Both the position numbers and the translations under genes were made by a program. The notes beneath the pieces were generated by a model, which was given only the letters and a program-made list of their open reading frames with translations, was not told the DNA's origin and searched no databases. Source: Colius striatus (taxonomy: Eukaryota; Chordata; Aves; Coliiformes; Coliidae). From it: DNA of 64,000 bases. This document shows, in pieces, positions 61,729 through 64,000 of this stretch. The stretch's first letter is position 1; the number at the start of each line of letters is the position of its first letter. Location: assembly GCF_028858725.1 (NCBI RefSeq), contig NC_084769.1:4310001-4374000 (forward strand), in the 5' to 3' direction.

Positions 61729-64000
61729 AGAGTTTGTAATGTCCCATTCCCTGCCCCTCTTATCTTGGCATCTTCTAGGGGGCATGGTGGGCTTTTTTAC
61801 ATCTCAGCTGGCTTCAGTGGCATCTGCTGCCCATGCCACAGGCAAAATTTAAAGGGCAAATGATGAACATCACTCTCCTCATATGCACAGTGTGATGGAT
61901 CTATGCACATGGCTTTGTTTGTGGCGACATGGCTCAGTCAAATTATGGCACAGGAGACAGGAACATAGAGTTGCAATTCTTGACTCCCAGGAGCCAAAGA
62001 CATCGACACTCACAGCAACCCAATCCAGGCAGCCAAAATTATTCCAGAGAGCATTTTGCCTCCCCCCTAGCCCAGAATTTGTGGAAATTACCCCCGTTCA
62101 TAACCTCTTTGTGACAGATCCATTGGCAGGTGGACCCACTGCGTGAACATCAAACAGTAACACTTCTTCCTCATGCATTTTTTTTGCACCCATTTCCAAC
62201 CTGTCAGAACAAGGGAAGGGAACACAGTCAATACAGTCACTTCAGAAATTTAGAAAAAATGGAAAAAGATAAAAATAGTCATTTTTAGAGAGTTTCAGGT
62301 TGAAGGTTTTTTGTCAGAATCCAATAAGAGAGCAGCAGTTGTTCTGACACTGCGGTTTTCACATCCTTGTCAGAGATTTGAAGCAGGATAGCTGATGTGT
62401 GTTAAAAAAAGGATGGTAAGGATTTAAAATAGTTTGGATGCTGCCTGGAGCAAGGTTTTAAGCGCTATAGTAAGCAGCACTGGTAAGAGTGTACATGCAC
62501 CTAACACCATCTGTATGGAGAAATCGCTTGTTCAGATGCTGGTACCTTCAGTGTGATGCTGACCTGGAACATCACAGAGCAAATGACACAGAGAGGTGGC
62601 AGGAAATGTTCCTAAGAAACATTTTTAAAGCATAAATTGGGGAATGAGTGAGAACCTGGAGAAAACTTCTATGTCAAGGGAAAAAAAAAAAAAAAACAAC
62701 CAAAAAAACAGCTCTCTCTTGTTTTTGACAGCTCTAATAACCCAGAATCTAAGATTTGGGCTTGGAAAGGGGCCAGCTGGCCAAGCCTCCATCCACAGAC
62801 AAGCTGGAGATGATGCTGATAGTTGGAGGGAGGCAAACAGAAGAACTGACAAGTCCAATGCCACCCCTGACAAAAGGGATGTCTGCCAGTTTGTGGGTAA
62901 ACCTGCAGTTTAGGTGTGTAACAGGCAGTGGGACTTGTGCCTCTGGGTTTCCTGATGTCTAATACAGCCAGTAGCCACCTGCAGAAAGGCTGCAATTGCC
63001 CAGATATTGGGCAATTCTGTACATGTGGAATTTCTTTGAAAACTATGCTGCAGATCTAATTGTTTCAAACCATTTGGGCTTTTCTGGATATCTTTGTAAC
63101 CCCTGTGTTTCTGTAGATTTATAAATATGCAGATAATCTCCTGAAGTCTCAAAGAGAAGAAAATATTTTCCCCAGGGTGGTGGTAAGAAATAATTGGGGC
63201 TATTGGGCATCTCCAAAACCTTTGTATGGCTGTTGTAATGTCAGATTTGCACCCAGATTCTCTGACAGCAATTTCACCTCTATTAGTTGAACAGTAGTCA
63301 AAAGGAAAAATAGTGAGACACTTAAGCAAGCCAGGGAAAAGTAAATTGGACCTAGTCCCAAATAGGTAGAACAGGGGCTATTCTGTAATTATATCATTTA
63401 TAGTCACCATTCAGTTAAAACACAACAAAAGGTCTCCATTTTCTGTGTAAATAAATCCAGCACAAAGCTGTCCTTCAGCCTCAGGAAAGCACAACAGCGT
63501 TTGAGGGGCTTTGGCTGAGGTTCTCAGTGCCAGATACCATCTCCCTGGCACTGCCGCTGTTCCTACAGCCCACAGCAAGTCCAAAAGGGATCTCTCCCTT
63601 TGCATGGGTGCATCTCTGGGATATTTGCTTTCTCTCCTGCTTTTGGAACCAGAAAGGAGAGGTTTAACCCTCAATTCCCCCCTCGTCCTTTTGCAGAGAG
63701 CTTGCTGCTGTTGCCTGCTGGCCAAAGCGATGGCAGGTTGGGGCACCGGGCTCAAAACTGGGTGCTCTGTGCTGCAAGTGTTGCTCAAGTTTACCACTCT
63801 TGCTGTTACAAATTCAACCCCTCTCTATGAAAAAGAGAAAAAAAAAAAAAACAACAGAAAGGGAAAAAAAATCTGTTATCACTGAGCATATGCAACTGCT
63901 AAACATCCTATTCAATACAACTTCAGCCTGTTCTGAGAACTACGTTTCACAGTTTCTTTATACAGTATCTGTCTGTCAGATATTGCCCACTAGATTACCA
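61729..64000. other. Non-coding stretch to the window end
   Basis: No gene is recognised. A-rich tracts at 62679-62711 and 63838-63868 break up the sequence. A slightly G+C-richer block at 63510-63760 gives opposed frames of 124 (plus) and 128 (minus) codons, but neither has a domain, and they overlap each other. Confidence 0.66.
62679..62711. repeat. A-rich tract
   Basis: About 18 A residues followed by CAACCAAAAAAAC. No retrotransposed unit is recognised upstream on the plus strand. Confidence 0.92.

Noticed and set aside
1-64000. tRNA, rRNA, CRISPR or prokaryotic features
   Set aside because: No clover-leaf B-box words in a tRNA context, no regularly spaced repeats, and no prokaryotic gene density. 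The interspersed repeats are vertebrate.

Overview
This window looks like avian nuclear DNA, probably from an intergenic gene desert or a very large intron. The taxonomic call rests on interspersed repeats. At least five fragments have the 3' tail of bird-type CR1 non-LTR retrotransposons, with the 'cccttccaacccctaccattc' style sequence before short ATTCTATG-like terminal repeats. There are also older MIR/CORE-type SINE remnants that amniotes share. Crocodilians and turtles carry related CR1s, so 'bird' is likely but not proven. There is nothing prokaryotic here: no operons, no ribosome binding sites and no dense coding.

No protein-coding gene, tRNA, rRNA or recognisable small RNA could be supported. 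The longest open frames (169, 164, 156, 149 and 144 codons, all on the minus strand) have no recognisable domain, overlap low-complexity or regulatory-looking sequence, and are about as long as chance frames in 64 kb of AT-rich DNA. The only recognisable protein remnants are retrotransposon pieces: the end of a CR1 ORF2 near 3.8-3.9 kb, and endonuclease and reverse transcriptase pieces of a much older LINE near 54.7 kb and 56.9-57.2 kb.

Layout. Bases 1 to about 40.8 kb contain repeated islands of 250-700 bases that keep CpG dinucleotides and are dense in homeodomain, forkhead, POU and TALE-type words (480-1010, 2200-2660, 4930-5230, 6360-7000, 15600-16260, 17590-17960, 32780-33400, 37690-38200, 38840-39090, 39600-39920). 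I read these as candidate conserved regulatory elements. Two stretches are CpG-rich enough to be candidate promoters or CpG islands: 7555-7780, with a reverse CCAAT box, and 36120-36850, with a TATA-like box at its right edge. From about 41 kb to the end the texture changes to CpG-poor, repeat-littered, neutral-looking sequence that holds the old LINE.

Most notable local structures. Three copies of the 8-mer GACAGGTG lie within 103 bases at 16.1-16.2 kb. A perfect 11-base inverted repeat lies at 40.8 kb, close to the compositional break. A nearly full-length MIR-like SINE lies at 12.0 kb. An ancient LINE is recognisable by EFNYSGIDW-like endonuclease and LDFQK/AFDKI-like reverse transcriptase motifs.

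All regulatory calls are inferences from texture and motifs. A multi-species alignment would decide them.
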